From Erigeron canadensis (lineage: Eukaryota > Streptophyta > Magnoliopsida > Asterales > Asteraceae), in the NCBI RefSeq assembly GCF_010389155.1, contig NC_057769.1, positions 2,294,001 through 2,358,000 on the forward strand: DNA of 64,000 bases, in the 5' to 3' direction. The translations under genes were made by a program, and so were the position numbers. How positions within the stretch are numbered: position 1 is the first letter of the stretch; the number at the start of each line of letters is the position of its first letter. Below are positions 1-12,731 of the stretch, piece after piece. A model generated the notes under the pieces. The model was not told the origin of the DNA. It was given only the letters and a program-made list of their open reading frames with translations, and did no database searches.

Positions 1-170
1 GGGGGTGCTAGATGTGCGTTTTAAATGTGATTATACGATAATGAAAAGTCAAAATCAAATAATCGACTATAGTAACACTGCCTAATTAGATGTTTGGTTA
101 CAAATACTGATTATTGCTGCATTATCCGCATTAATCAGAAATTATTCGTAAGGCAAGTCCAAATACCCCC
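1..170. repeat. MITE-like repeat in the intron at the left edge
   Basis: The window opens inside an intron of the kinase gene. The first bases (gatgtgcgttttaa followed by a g-t-gattat stretch) recur at about 7786-7820 inside a CCR4 intron. Both copies lie next to a short G-rich end, and the copy here ends with a C-rich stretch near 160-172. This looks like a small non-autonomous DNA transposon, but no clean target duplication was identified. Confidence 0.35.
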
Positions 171-275
171 TTAAACAGTATGCTTGTATTGTTTAATGCC
201 AGTGACAAGATTTATGTATCCAACTTATATGAGTGTTTTGTAATTTTATGCTTAACAATAAGCAAATGTGTGCAG

Positions 276-2818
276 TTATCAGTTGTTTCAAGGCTTAAAA
301 ATGAGTATTTTGTTGAGTTGCTCGGTTATTGCTTGGAGGGAAACAACCGCATCTTGATATATCAATATGCATCCATGGGTTCTTTGCATGATGTATTACA
401 CGGTATATAACTTTCTTTTTTCATTTCCATTTGAATTTGTCTTTCCGTCTCAAAATTTATGATAAAATTGTGTCTCTTTCTGGTTATCTATCTATATAGG
501 GAGAAAGGGTGTACAAGGGGCGCAACCTGGTCCAGTTCTTAGTTGGACTCAGAGAGTTAAAATTGCTTATGGTGCAGCAAGAGGTCTAGAGTATCTACAT
601 GAAAAGGTCCAGCCTTCGATTGTTCATCGTGATGTTCGGTCCAGCAATGTTTTGTTGTTTGATGATTTTCAAACCAAGATAGCCGATTTTAATCTAAGCA
701 ATCAGTCTTCTGACACTGCAGCGCGACTGCATTCCACTAGAGTATTGGGAACTTTTGGCTACCATGCTCCAGAGTCAGTTTTCTTTAATTCTCTTTCATC
801 AGATTTCCAATAAAATAAAGCATTATAGGTATTCATGGTTTTCAGTTTTTCCAAAATATTTGTTCGAGTTGGAAAAATGGGTGGGTCATGGAGGTTGGGT
901 ACAGTTCAAAACTGAGAAAAATTTTTGTGCAGGTTGGACAATTTTGGGTTGACCTGAAACATTTTTGTCCACTTTTTCTTATCTGTTATTATATAGTTAG
1001 TGAGTTAAACATGATTTAGAAAACTATACTAGTTGCCACTTTCTAGGAGCGACCTGAGTTCGAATCTTGCCAGAGACAGAATTGAATTTAAGTGGTTGAA
1101 TTACCTTGACACTATCCCTACTGGGGGTTATGTGGGTACCAATTCGGTACATGGGATCAAACGGTTCCTATCAATCTACCGTTTTTTTTTTTTTTACTAT
1201 AACATTAGCAATCTAACTTTCGAGTAAAATGATTGATTAGTGGCCTTATGCTTTTCAAATTTGACACCAGTGACTTTTGATGCGTCTGTCTTGCTATCTT
1301 ATTAGTATTATAATTTAAATGTCCTATATTGACTTTTGAAGTCTCTCTTTCGCAATTTTTGCCGTAAATCTTTTTGTTTGTGTTATACAATACTTGATGT
1401 AAAATATATGGATTGATTGAGCTTTAGATGTATTTTTTATTGATCTAACTTTCATTAGCTATTACATTATACAAATAAAAATTCTTACGGTCAAATTTAG
1501 AGAAGAAAGACTCAGCAAGTCAAATTTGGACATTTAAATTAGGACGGAGTGAGTATATCTTTTAAAAGAGTTTGTGTTAATTTAGTTATTACATTATACA
1601 AATAACAAGAGATGACATTGAAAAAATGGGTGAAAACTGCTACCCTTTGGGTAATCACATGGCCTACGCTTTGATTTCTTAGAACGCTTGCTCCTCATTA
1701 GCAGAACATGGTTATTTGTTTTTTAACTTGTTTTTTGTTACTATTGTAGCTAACACTTTCGTTGACATCTATGTTTTGATCCAGATATGCAATGACCGGG
1801 CAGATAACTCAGAAGAGTGATGTCTATAGTTTTGGAGTAGTTCTTTTAGAACTTTTGACAGGAAGAAAACCAGTTGACCACACGATGCCCAAAGGACAAC
1901 AAAGTCTCGTTACTTGGGTATGTCTTGCTACTAATAAACCTAAGGACCCTAAACTTAATCTGCACTGTCTGTCTGATAAATGTTAACTGTTTCCAAAAGT
2001 TCTTAGACTTTTTGTCAAATACTATACTTATAGTCTCAATTATGGCATGTGAACAAGAAAAGGTCTCGTTAATAAGATCAATACCATAAATGTGTTCCTT
2101 TTAGCTTCAATAATCTCTCAAAAATTGAAATGAAATGAAAACATCCAATTATAGAAGTTTCAGTTTTAATGGGGATGATGGCAGTGTGTTTATTGATCAT
2201 TAAGACACGCTCGAACACATTATCTGTACTCATGCTGTTATGATGTGCCTCCTGCAGGCAACACCAAGATTAAGTGAGGACAAAGTAAAGCAATGTATTG
2301 ATCCCAAGTTAAATGATGACTACCCTCCAAAGGCAGTTGCTAAGGTTTGTTCAATTATAGCCTTATAGGTGGCAAAAAGGGTGGGTTGGGCAGGTTGGGT
2401 GACTGGACAAAGCAAGCTCGTGTTGAAATATATCTAGTCACCCAAAACATTTTGGACATCTAGTAACATTTATAAATAATCTTAGTGTCGATATAAAATA
2501 ACAAGAGTTTGTGTTAATTTAGTAATAGTTTCTTCTCAAAATGAAATAAAAGAGGTTTTAAACACTACAGTTTGGGCGCTTTCAATCCATTTGATGACCC
2601 ATTTCCCTTAACAGAAACCTTCTTGCTATCCTACATGTCTGACCCGTTAAAGGATGATAGTCTAATTTCTTGTTCATCTCCATTTTCAGATGGCAGCCGT
2701 TGCAGCACTATGTGTTCAATACGAGGCAGATTTCAGGCCAAATATGACGATCGTTGTCAAGGCCTTGCAACCACTCTTCAATTCAAGATCAGCAGCCGTG
2801 GAGTCTCCAGCTTTGTAA
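276..2818 (+). CDS. PTI1-like serine/threonine protein kinase, 3' part (five exons)
   Basis: Exons are 276-402, 500-773, 1785-1917, 2258-2344 and 2690-2818 (stop TAA 2816-2818). All junctions are GT..AG and the frame closes, giving 249 residues, about the last two thirds of a PTI1-like receptor-like cytoplasmic kinase. Visible motifs are [16 protein letters not shown], the catalytic loop [26 protein letters not shown], the subdomain IX motif [16 protein letters not shown], and the family tail [15 protein letters not shown]. The glycine loop and catalytic lysine must lie upstream of the window. The Mg-binding DFG is DFN; PTI1 relatives commonly have DFD or DFN there, so this is a subfamily trait rather than decay. 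Related kinases act in immune and ABA signalling at the membrane or in the cytosol. The last exon begins at an ATG but is a continuation, not a start. Confidence 0.93.
1030..1194 (+). repeat. Possible tRNA-derived SINE in a kinase intron
   Basis: Inside the 774-1784 intron there is a segment with a B-box-like gagttcgaatcttgcc (about 1061-1076) ending in a run of about 14 T at 1181-1194. A downstream T tract suits some plant SINE families. The A box is not clear and no target duplication was found, so the call is weak. Confidence 0.3.
1290..1553. mobile_element. Degenerate Stowaway-like MITE in a kinase intron
   Basis: The right end (about 1525-1553) reads gacatttaaattaggacgga with the Stowaway-type terminal motif ACTCNCTCCGTCC on the reverse strand. 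A matching but shortened left arm, aatttaaatgtcc, lies at about 1312-1324. It belongs to the same family as the better copies at 11391-11640 and 45577-45830. The left terminus has been lost. Confidence 0.45.
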
Positions 2819-5341
2819 GCAAATTTCTAGAAACCACATTTGAGTTTTATCTAGAAAAGATAGTCTGAAATATTATAGACCCAATTATTGAACTACATTG
2901 ATGATATCATGATCCCAGATGTAGAAATGGTAGCTAGAGCCCAATTGTTTTTCATTTTCTAAGTTTTGTATGACTTTAGTGATGGCATTGATTGATTGAT
3001 TCGTGAGCATTTGGAAGTTGCAACTGTTATTCTTATATGAGCCAGAAGTTTTTGATGTGATTTATTTTAAAATTTTGCTAAGGGCTATATGGTTCTACAT
3101 GATGATTGATAACTATTTTTAGGGGATGGTTATTTTATGTACACCATTCTATTACACTAAAAATAAAACATAAAGAAATTCTATTACACGTTAAACATAC
3201 TCTTATGGCTACGTTTAGCAGAATCATTTATTTTCTAATGTTGTTTAACTGCATGAAAACATAATAGTTAATATTAGCAATTCCCATGAAATAACTATAA
3301 TGCCATATATAATTCTTTATATTCTATCAAGACAAACAAAGAATTAAAGCCATTGCTTCAATATCAAACTAAGAATATTACATTTGATATCAAACTAATC
3401 CTCTCATAATTCACAGTTGAATCGATATCAATATTTTAAAAGTATTATGTTCCCAACAAAATCCACAATTAATTGGAAATTCAGATAAACTCGAATGAGG
3501 GAAGCATTTCGAAAAAAACTACCTTTGAATTAACTTCAGACGTGAGAATGATATTTAATCGCACTTATACAGCTTGTTGTGAAAGTGATACCATATGCTG
3601 TATCGCATTGAAAGTCAGACAAGATTAATCTTAACTGCTTTGGTGTCAACCCATTTCTTTCGGAAATTGAACACCATCAACTGAATTCTGAAACAAAATA
3701 CGTCACAAGCATAGTTTTTCTTCAGAAAAGGATCAATTCAGCTCGGTTTCAGGCAAAAGCCATATTTTAATTTATTGCCTAGGTCAGTAACCAATTCCAA
3801 AAGAAAACAGTAAAAAGGACTTAACATGTGGTAGCTCAACACTAAATATAAATGTTTCTGGTGCTTTGCTGATTCTGTAATTGGTTTACCGTCTATCATG
3901 ATGCATGATCGAATTTTGGACGCAGATTCATAAGATCTGGTATCTCATGCTGCTGTGCATACTCAAATTCTTGAACAATTTGTAATAATTACTTTAATAA
4001 TTAAAAAAAAACTGAAACTAACTTATTTCCATCTCATCGATTTCATATGAATCAGAAAGTTAGGCTTTATACTGCTTCAACGACACAATGTGTACCAATG
4101 CATAACTCTGCATTTATAATAGTCTCTCCCTAATGAGAGTAAATGAAAAGAAGTCAACCAAAATAATAGAACACATTTGTTCTCCTTTTCCCAAATTAGC
4201 CTTGATCTCTTACATTACTCTAGCCAATACATGAAAATAATTTTAGTTTTATCCTAAAAGGGTAGTTTGGCCTTTGCAAATTAGATTTCAAAACAAGTTT
4301 AGTCCTGTTCAAATTTCACCTGTGACTTGGCATACATGAAAGACTAGAAACCTATCAAAAGAAAGAAAAATATACTCGTAGCTATTATATTGAACCCGGA
4401 TATTGTTTCAATTATCTTTCTATTAAAAGAAAGAAGAAAACGAAAAGGAATAAAATGTGTATATGGGACAAGGGTAGTAGCATGATACAGAGTAGATCAT
4501 CTGACAGCTATCGATCTACTGCTCTTACAGGTTTTTTAACTTTTGTCCAATGCTTTCTTTTGACTTCTATCTCCAAGATTTTGCTCTTCGACCAAACCTG
4601 CAGCACTCAATATACAGAAGGCGAGACTAAGATGCTGTGTGATATATTTTACCGCAAATGTTATTAAGAACGCATATACAATATGTTTTACTCATAAGAA
4701 CTCAAACAAATAAAACCATGAGTATTAAGTAACTTAGAAAGTCAACGGTTGACTGTTATGTATTCGGACAACTTTTTTATAATAAGTGCAAACACATTAC
4801 TATTATTATTTCTTATAAAGCTCTCACAGATAGGAAAGTCAAATAGTTCACTTACCAAATATAACTTCATAACAATATTTGACACACCTATTTAGAGGAT
4901 ACTTGTGAGTGAGTAAAAATAAGTGCTTATGGCTTATTGCATATGTCGAAAGCAACAAAATACATTTAGATGTTTGGGTGACACATTTTGAAGCTGCATT
5001 TTTGCGTTTTTAACACAAAAGACGCACTTAAAATACACACAAAAGTTGGAGCTTATTTTAAATGCAATAAGCTCTTGCAAATAAGCCAACCCAAACACCC
5101 TCTTATTGAAAAGAAAGAGTAAAACTTCAGACAGTAGATGTTTCAGATAGACCCAACGTGACCAGTTTCGATGCTAACCTGTTAACAGACCCACACACTT
5201 TTATATTTTGAATCGATTACATAAAAAACTAAATGACTTCATATAAGATCAGCTCCTTTACTTGCACGTTGCACCCAACATTATTTAGGAATCATAAAGC
5301 ACAAGTATATTAGCCACTTATGGGCACTTACCTAAAATGCA
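2819..5341. other. Convergent intergenic region, no gene seen
   Basis: This is the 3' flank shared by the kinase (+) and CCR4 (-) genes. No exon-like coding segment is evident. About 4968-5105 is a palindrome-like MITE whose ends read gtttgggtga and aacccaaacaccc, with internal inverted segments containing cttatt and aataag. The rest is AT-rich and unremarkable. Confidence 0.5.
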
Positions 5342-8300
5342 TCAACGCTTTGTTCGAGGCTTCCAACAACGAAATTCAGCCAAGAGTGCAATGTGATCAG
5401 AGGACCATTCAGCAGAAGGAATCGCTGTATCTTTCCTCAAGCGATCCTCATCAAGAAGCTCCAACAGCGATTCCACAATCAAGCTGTCCGCTGAAATGCC
5501 ACATACATATAAACCATAAATGTCTTAAAAACTGTTGTTCTCACAAAGGTTTACTATGAAATGGAAACTTTTTATGTGCTGAACCCTATTACAGACGGCA
5601 TAACCATTACAGCATTTATACAATTCTTAAGAATGAAACAAATCAAGCACTGAAAATTTGGAGATATACCCGAGTAAAATATGTAATCAAGGGTACCAAT
5701 GAAATCTCGTGTGCAATTCGTAAATAATGGTTCATTTGTGGCAGGGTCCACTCTCCTCTTTTGTTGCTCAGTACTAAAACCACCCCCAGGTCTAGCAAAG
5801 GAAGAGTATGCACTAACCTGTATAACACAAGACCATGACCAAGGTATAATACTTTGAAAGAAAACTACCAATGTTTACTTGAAATTTGGAATATAGCTGA
5901 AGATATATATACCAATGGCAGCGAGTGAGTCAATTTGGTGGCAGGCCGCAAAATTCCAAGAGGGTCCACCGCTAAATCTGGATGCATTGGATCAACTTTC
6001 CCAGCTGCTAGAAGTGTATGAGGAGCACTGTAAACAAATTGAAGTATTAATATAATCATTCAGATCCAAATTTAATGAAACTGAAAAGCTTGTTATAATT
6101 TGGGTTCTTATTATTTATCTATACATCTATGCCCTATACTATTATATAAAGCATTTCCCATCCATTTAGAAGAGTGAGAGGGTGACACATCACCTTCTCT
6201 TGCTCACCCAACATGAAGGTGACATCACCCTCAAATCCTCAATGCATCACCCAAAAATAATAAGACACACCCTCTCTCCACTTCTCTTAAACAACTACTG
6301 CCAACAATCACCGAAAACTGCCGGAAGATTTAAAAAAAGAAAAGAAAAGAAGAAAAAGCCGCCACATTGCATGGGTTTCATTTATTACATATATTTGAAC
6401 CAAATTTTTATTGAATACTAAAGAAATAGACCACAGACCTTCCCGGAACCGAGTTAAAATCCCCACAAACTAACATCGGTATATCTGCACTGGCTGCAAT
6501 CTTTTCTAAACCTTTTAACAGAGTATGAACCTGAAACGTCCCATGAGTACACCGAAAACTTATTAATATATATATATATATACACACACACACATATATG
6601 TATATTTTGACTATAACTTTATTTTTGTGATTAGAGGATAACAAAATAACCTGCCATAATTTGACATCCTTTAATTCTTGTTGAACGTTGACATGAGTGT
6701 TTGCCTACACGCCATATAAAGAACACTTGAATCATACGTTCAGAAATCCACAATTTCAGACGAATGAAAACATGAAATATAGACCTCCCTATATGCATAA
6801 TAGATAATACATAAATGGCTATAGCTTACCACACAAACGAGTTGCCGTTTTCCTGGATTATCGATACTCTGATTACTGAACTTTGCCTCTAGAACAACAA
6901 TCAGTGCAACATTATCCTGTCACATGCCATATAAGATTTTCATCAGAACCCACACATTAAATCAGCGAAAGAAGCAGCAAAAAAACATGGGAGTATTAAG
7001 AAATACATGCAATAACCTTAACAAGCCGATTTAGAGCGGTTTTCTTCTGAGCACTAGGAACTAAAGCATCGGTTAAAGATTGTGCAGCTTTGTTAAACTC
7101 AACCTGCACATACGCCCGGTGAGTAAGCAGATGGCATTAAAGTGCCATTTAAATAGAATAATTTCTATACCTCATATTTTTTGACATGCGAAAATCTATC
7201 TCTGCGAAAGAAAGTAGCACATCCATCAATAGTCATTATACTTCCATTAAAAACCTGAACACAAACAATCACTAAGATCAATAACAAAGGATCTTAACAA
7301 AGGTAGCAAGATGGACCAGTTTGACAGGTTGTACATCGAAGCAAAAAACGACAGGTTGAATTTGCCACACATGCTTGCTATCCATTTATATATAAAAACT
7401 ATATGTAAGTGATGCATTGATTATTCTAAAAACCTAACTATTACCATGATAATCTCACCTTTTCTGTATATAAAAAAAGTTATTTACAAGGTTTTATGCG
7501 TTTGAATAGACTAGCCGAGTTTCCTTTTATATCTTTTAACACAACGCAAGATGACCCATTCACAGGTAAACAGATCACAACTACAAACTTTAGATATCTG
7601 AAACGAAGAAAGACGTTTATAAACAGACCTCAGCTGTCTTCTTCTTATATAGAGCTTGATAGCCATGTTTGTCCAACTCGGGGGCAAAAAAATCTTCAAA
7701 GTGATCATTTTGAACCTGAAAAAAAGCTAAAACAATCTTAGTGTAACTCCTTAAACAATCAAAATCTACATATAAAGGGTGTACAGGATGTGCGTTTTAA
7801 GGGTGGTTATGTGATAAGAATCAGATAAGCAACTTTAACTAAACACACTATTCGAGATGGTTTTTGGATCTGCTGCTGCGTTTTGAAATTGTAATCAGTA
7901 AGGACACCAATTGTTTGAGCATTATAAAAACTTATTAGATAAATAATTACTAGAAAAATTAAACAAAGAGAAACATGATTGTTATAATGGAGGATATATT
8001 CTTGTGAGGTGGGAGTACAAAGCACTCAAATAGGTTAACAGAAGAAATAAAAAATGACATTTATATCTACCCTTTAGCAATTAGTTACCCGTTATCAAAA
8101 CAAATAATTTGTATAATCAGAAGCAGAAACTGTTTATCTAAACATTAAAAACTGGTAGAGAATCAATTCCAAAAAGCAAATCCACAACCCCTTAATAGCA
8201 TGCGATATGCACATCTATATACCTCTTGAAGACAAACAATATCGGCTCGATAGCCAACAATTTCCCGTAACAAATTTTGCCTACGGAAAGGCCAAGAAAG

Positions 8301-10468
8301 AGCCCAAGGAGGGCAATAACTATATAAATCACTCGTGGAAGAATCAGATAGTATATTATACGAGAGCACGGTGAAAGTTCCTGTGGATGAAAGCCGCCCA
8401 TCCAAATCCAGATTCCCTGTTACGTCAGTGTTACTAACAGAGATCAGCCGCCTTGGACTTGGAGTTGGAGCTGAGATCACATGTGATGTTAATATCGTAC
8501 TTGACGGTCCTACGGGTGATTTCGTTTCTACATCCACCACCACACATTCAAACTTTAAAACATGACCAATGTCGTCAGCTGTTGGTGTATAAGTTTTAGA
8601 ACGCCCAACTTCAAACCACGTTTCGCCACCGTTCCTTTGTGTCACAGCTGCAGGATATAAAGGTGCCGTACCATTCGTAAGACTCGGGAGAGATTGTGAA
8701 CTAGATAAGCTTTGACTATTATTATTCTTATTGTTAAATCGTCCAAAAATCTCTTCTTCTTCATTTCCATTTTCATTAACAGCACTAGCAGCACGTTCAT
8801 GAAGAACACGATGATGTTGCCAGGCATCAGAAAAACACTTTGGCGTGCAATGATAGCTTTTAGCAACTGGTATTTTCGCTTTTACGCATCCTAAACATTG
8901 TAAAGTGGCTACCTCAGATGGATGTACACTACACATGGCAACTTTTTTATCATTTTGTATGCGGTACCTGCAGCGTCATGCAAGTACAAGTTGATCTTAA
9001 TCCAGGTAATAATGAAATGCAACAACAACATCCATGATTCTTGTAAAATCCATATAGCCCCATTACAGGGGTGTCCCTTTGTTTTGGAAGTAATTCTTTA
9101 ATATTAAACGCGATGCAATAAAACAAACTACAGAAAATATTGTTTGGATGTGGTTATGGCTACACAAACCCCCAAATTTTGTTAAAAGAAGTTTCAAATA
9201 CTGTAGGTAATTTAAATTCCTTGCAAAACAATAAGTAACTCAATTTACTGTTTGAATCATATCAAAATTACTGCAGCTGATGGAACTGATAATTTAGTCC
9301 TAACCATCTATTATATGAGCATTAAGGTAACTATAATTTAACAATTATAAATGGAACTGATAATTTATTTTGTCTAAACCAAAAATATACTTGTATAACA
9401 CGTCTAGTTCTTACAGCAAAGAAACCCCTCCTCCCATACTACTATATTTTGGATAAAACAATATTTCTTCACGGAGAAACGCAAAAAAGAGCAAATAGAG
9501 TAAGAAATCTAGAAAAAAACATTTCACAAAGCTATACTAATATTCAATAGCCGGGCAATTAGATGATCCAAGGCCAACTCATTTAGAAGTCAAATTTATT
9601 TTGGTCATTAGCTATGTTTACGAACCTTAAATAAAAGACCCTCAATGTTCAACCTCATATAGTCATATCTAATTCTAAACTCATGTAGCAAGTCACTTGA
9701 AGTGGATGAATAAGTGAAATTAAATTAAAAATAACTGGTGCAGATTTTAGGCTTCGTGAACTGACAGTTATGGGCTTATGGCTTATATACACATCGCTGA
9801 TCTAGGACTATATCCTTCAATATTTTACAGTCATTATTAAGTCAAACAAAGAATCTTAATTGTCAGAGGCAACCACAAACTAACAAAAAAGAAACCCTGC
9901 ATAAAACTAACCAAACCTTTGTATCTTATAAAAATTGGCCCTAGAGAGGTTAGGATTCTGGTTTTATGCCACTATGTTACTATGGTCATATTTTTTAAAT
10001 CTAATGCATGCATTTCTGATTTCATGAAGTTTCACCATTTCGACCGCCTCAAGTCCATCACATAAGAAGTAAATCAAGCTCACATAACATCCCACTTAAA
10101 TGGTGATGGATCAACATTCATCAAATTAGTTTTTCTAACAATGTAGGCTTTTATTTCATGTATGCATTTGGTTCTAGTAGAAGCTAAATTATCTATCCAA
10201 TATCAATAAAGACGAAAACTTATACAACATATATATATATATACATATACCATAAGACAACAACATTACACTAAGCAGATAGAAACTCAAAAAAATCAAT
10301 AACAACTAACCACTTATATCTCAAGAAATGTCCTTCAATAGGTAAAGATTCCGGTACATCGTCCGTAAAAACAGTCTGATCAGGACGTCGAATAAGCACG
10401 TAAGGCGACAACTCGCAACCCACAATCGGAATTTCGGACGGAAGGTGCACTCTAAGCACACTCAGCAT
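5342..10468 (-). CDS. CCR4: CCR4-type carbon catabolite repressor protein 4 homolog (poly(A) deadenylase)
   Basis: Eleven exons on the minus strand: 10311-10468, 8223-8967, 7629-7715, 7171-7254, 7017-7103, 6830-6916, 6651-6704, 6439-6530, 5913-6027, 5670-5817 and 5342-5490. Every junction is GT..AG, and together they encode 601 residues, the length usual for plant CCR4a/b proteins. The protein starts MLSVLRVHLPSEIPIVGCEL. A Cys/His-rich MYND-like finger follows at about 65-109, then a Ser/Asn-rich linker, then the exonuclease-endonuclease-phosphatase fold from about 250. Catalytic motifs are present: SYNIL (Asn257), CLQE (Glu301), ANTHVN, CGDFNS and WSSDHIALLAEF near the C terminus. Family knowledge: it is the Mg-dependent 3'-5' poly(A)-shortening subunit of the CCR4-NOT complex in cytoplasm and P-bodies. 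Plant CCR4 lacks the leucine-rich repeats of yeast CCR4, and none are seen. The start is set by the conserved N terminus. Confidence 0.96.
8968..10310. other. First intron of the CCR4 gene
   Basis: This 1.34-kb intron has donor gttagt at its 10310 side and acceptor ctgcag at its 8968 side on the minus strand. It is AT-rich with a short (AT)n run near 10230-10242. No other gene was recognised in it. Confidence 0.7.
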
Positions 10469-11390
10469 TCTTTCTTTGAATCACAAAAATAACAACTAAA
10501 TTTTCTATCAAAATGAAACCCAAATGCTAATTCAAGAAATCTCAAAACTTGGCGGACACCTGGCCGATCCGCCATTACATCACCTCTACACCCGCCAGCC
10601 TTACAAATTATATTTTTTTTAAAAACCCTAATTTATTTTTTCAAAAAGATTCAAACTTTATGATGAAATTATCAAAATTGATCCAAGAAATATCTGGGTT
10701 TTGTAAAGGAGATGAAAAAGGATGAAACTTTGAACAAAAAATCGGAAATTGATTAAAAGATTTATGGGATTTGGGGAAACAAGAATTAAGGGTTTGATTT
10801 TATTTTATGGAATTAATCTAATTTGAGGGGGAATGATATAAGGAGATCGGTCTGATTGATTTCGGGTGTTATGATTGTTTAGGGTTTTACAAAATATAAA
10901 AGAAGAAAAAGAAAGAAGATGAAGATGCAAACTTTTTTGTATCGCGTTTTTCTTTATACAATGATTGTGTTATAAAAAATAAAAAATGTACGTATATGTA
11001 TAAAAGATAGAAAAAGAAAATGATATACTTGGATGCTCAGTATACTAATCCTTTTAGTAATTTTCAAAATAACATACTTATAATCTTTTTTAAAAAAATT
11101 AAAAGATAAGATTGTAACAAAGAATTAAACTTCTTTTTATTACGAGTACCCTTTTCGGATAAAGCATGATTGGATTAATGGTAAACATCCGGTGTCTAGA
11201 GACACAAATCATAAGTTTCATCTTCATTTCATGCAAATGTTGGAGAACATTTTTTAACCATTTAGGTAGAAAATGGAAGCTCTTTTTCTACTTAGGTAGA
11301 GGTATGTTTGTTAAATCTTAACCTCCCCCATACACCGTCAAGGTATTGAAACAATGGTGAAAACACCACTCATTTAGAAAGAGTAAATAT
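10469..11390. promoter_or_regulatory. CCR4 upstream region (5' UTR and promoter, not resolved)
   Basis: On the minus strand this segment lies directly upstream of the CCR4 ATG. The stretch 10600-10930, read on the minus strand, is rich in CT and TTC tracts, as plant 5' leaders often are. I cannot place a TATA box or transcription start with confidence. Confidence 0.35.
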
Positions 11391-11640
11391 TATTCCCTTC
11401 GTCTCAATTTAAATGTCATAGTTTGACATTTTGGGTCTTTTTTGTTTAATCTTGACCATTAATATTTTTGTTTATGTTGTATGATACTTGATGTAAAGTA
11501 TATGGATGTAGAGTTTTAAATGTATTTTATATTGTTTTCATCAAATATTATATAACATAAACAAAAATATTTACGGTCAAAGTTATAAAATAAAGACTTA
11601 AGAAGTCAAAATAAGACAATTAAATTGGGACGGGGGAGTA
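11391..11640. mobile_element. Stowaway-type MITE (Tc1/mariner class)
   Basis: A 250-bp element with TA at both edges (11391-11392 and 11639-11640). Its ends read TTCCCTTCGTCTCAATTTAA on the left and, reverse-complemented, CTCCCCCGTCCCAATTTAAT on the right. This is the classic Stowaway terminal motif CTCCCTCCGTCC with a TA target. The arms stay complementary inward (gtcatagtttgac against gtcaaaataagac). There is no coding capacity. Confidence 0.8.
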
Positions 11641-11993
11641 TCATTTTTGTAATGAATTGTGCAAAAACGTACTACTTGTAGTGATAAATTATGTAAAAAA
11701 GCTAGATCTTACTCGAGAAAAAAAATTATAATATTATTAATTCAATTTATATTTTATCATCATTTTATCTTATATACATATGAAAAGAAAATGATGTATA
11801 AAACAAAGTGTAAATTAATGAGATTTTTTCTACAAATTAATATATACTAATATAATGATATATTTGGATAATGATTATTAGGATTTGTGATTTATAGTTT
11901 ATCTACATGATGACATAAGCAAGAGTCAATTTGATAAAATCGAACGATTTAATTGGTTAATAAGTCATTAGTTCAACTGTCTTATAATATAAA

Positions 11994-12731
11994 CTAGATA
12001 TTAGACCAGTGTACAACACTGGATACAAGACTTACGACATTATTAATATTATATATTAATACATGTAACTCATAAAAGCTTATAAAGTAAAAGTTGAAGA
12101 TACAATTAGATACTGAGTGTTCAATTGAAATGTCAAGAATGTTAAGCTAATAAAAATAAAACTAATGTAATAAAAGAATATTGAAAATATATACCATCTT
12201 TCATCATTTGAAAAACTTCTTTATAGACGAAATTTGTTGTAGTGTTTTTTGTTTTCTCATATTTCTCACATATTAACACATTAAAGCCCCTTATCGACTT
12301 AACTCGAGATACTGCAATGTACAATTGTTTGTGTGTGAAAACTGGACTTTGTAGATAGAAACCAGTTTTTATAACATTGTAAAATCAATTATTTTAGTTA
12401 TTTGTCATTAATTCAATTGTCTTTTAATATATATTAAAATTAAAATAGTACAATTACTACTAAAATCTTAATATATTTATAATAAATTTAATTTATTTTT
12501 ATATAATTAATTTAATATATATGATAGAACATATTATTGGATATATATAATTAAAATATTATTATTTATTTTTTATATTAAAACTATTGGGTAAAAAGTG
12601 TAAATTTGTGATGGAAAACAAAAAAGTGTAAATTAAAGTCAAAATTGAAAACAAAAGTCAACATTAAGAAATTGAGAATTATGATTGCTCAATAAGTGAT
12701 TGGAGCAACTATGCTTTAATATAATAAAAGA
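11994..12731 (-). mobile_element. Internally deleted Helitron keeping a helicase remnant
   Basis: Read on the minus strand, the element begins TCTTTTATTATATTAAAGCA at 12731. It ends near 11994 with a hairpin (CCAGTGTTGTACACTGG) followed by TCTAATATCTAGT. A TC start, a GC-containing hairpin about 10 nt from the end and a CTAG terminus followed by T are diagnostic of Helitrons. It is about 740 bp, far shorter than an autonomous copy, but it contains the C-terminal helicase piece listed separately. Confidence 0.8.
12142..12384 (-). pseudogene. C-terminal fragment of the Helitron Pif1-like helicase
   Basis: In one open frame on the minus strand this stretch reads SPVFTHKQLYIAVSRVKSIR and continues GFNVLIC. 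QLYVAVSRV is the conserved C-terminal motif of Pif1-type DNA helicases, which form the helicase half of the Helitron RepHel protein. The frame opens after a TGA at about 12385 and no upstream helicase motifs (Walker A or B) follow, so only the last 60-80 residues survive. It lies about 150 bp inside the Helitron 3' end, where the helicase C terminus is expected. It is not a functional gene. Confidence 0.75.

Noticed and set aside
2690..2868. ATG at 2690 as the start of a separate small gene
   Set aside because: It is the first codon of the last kinase exon, preceded by ttttcag. Its product continues the conserved kinase C terminus.
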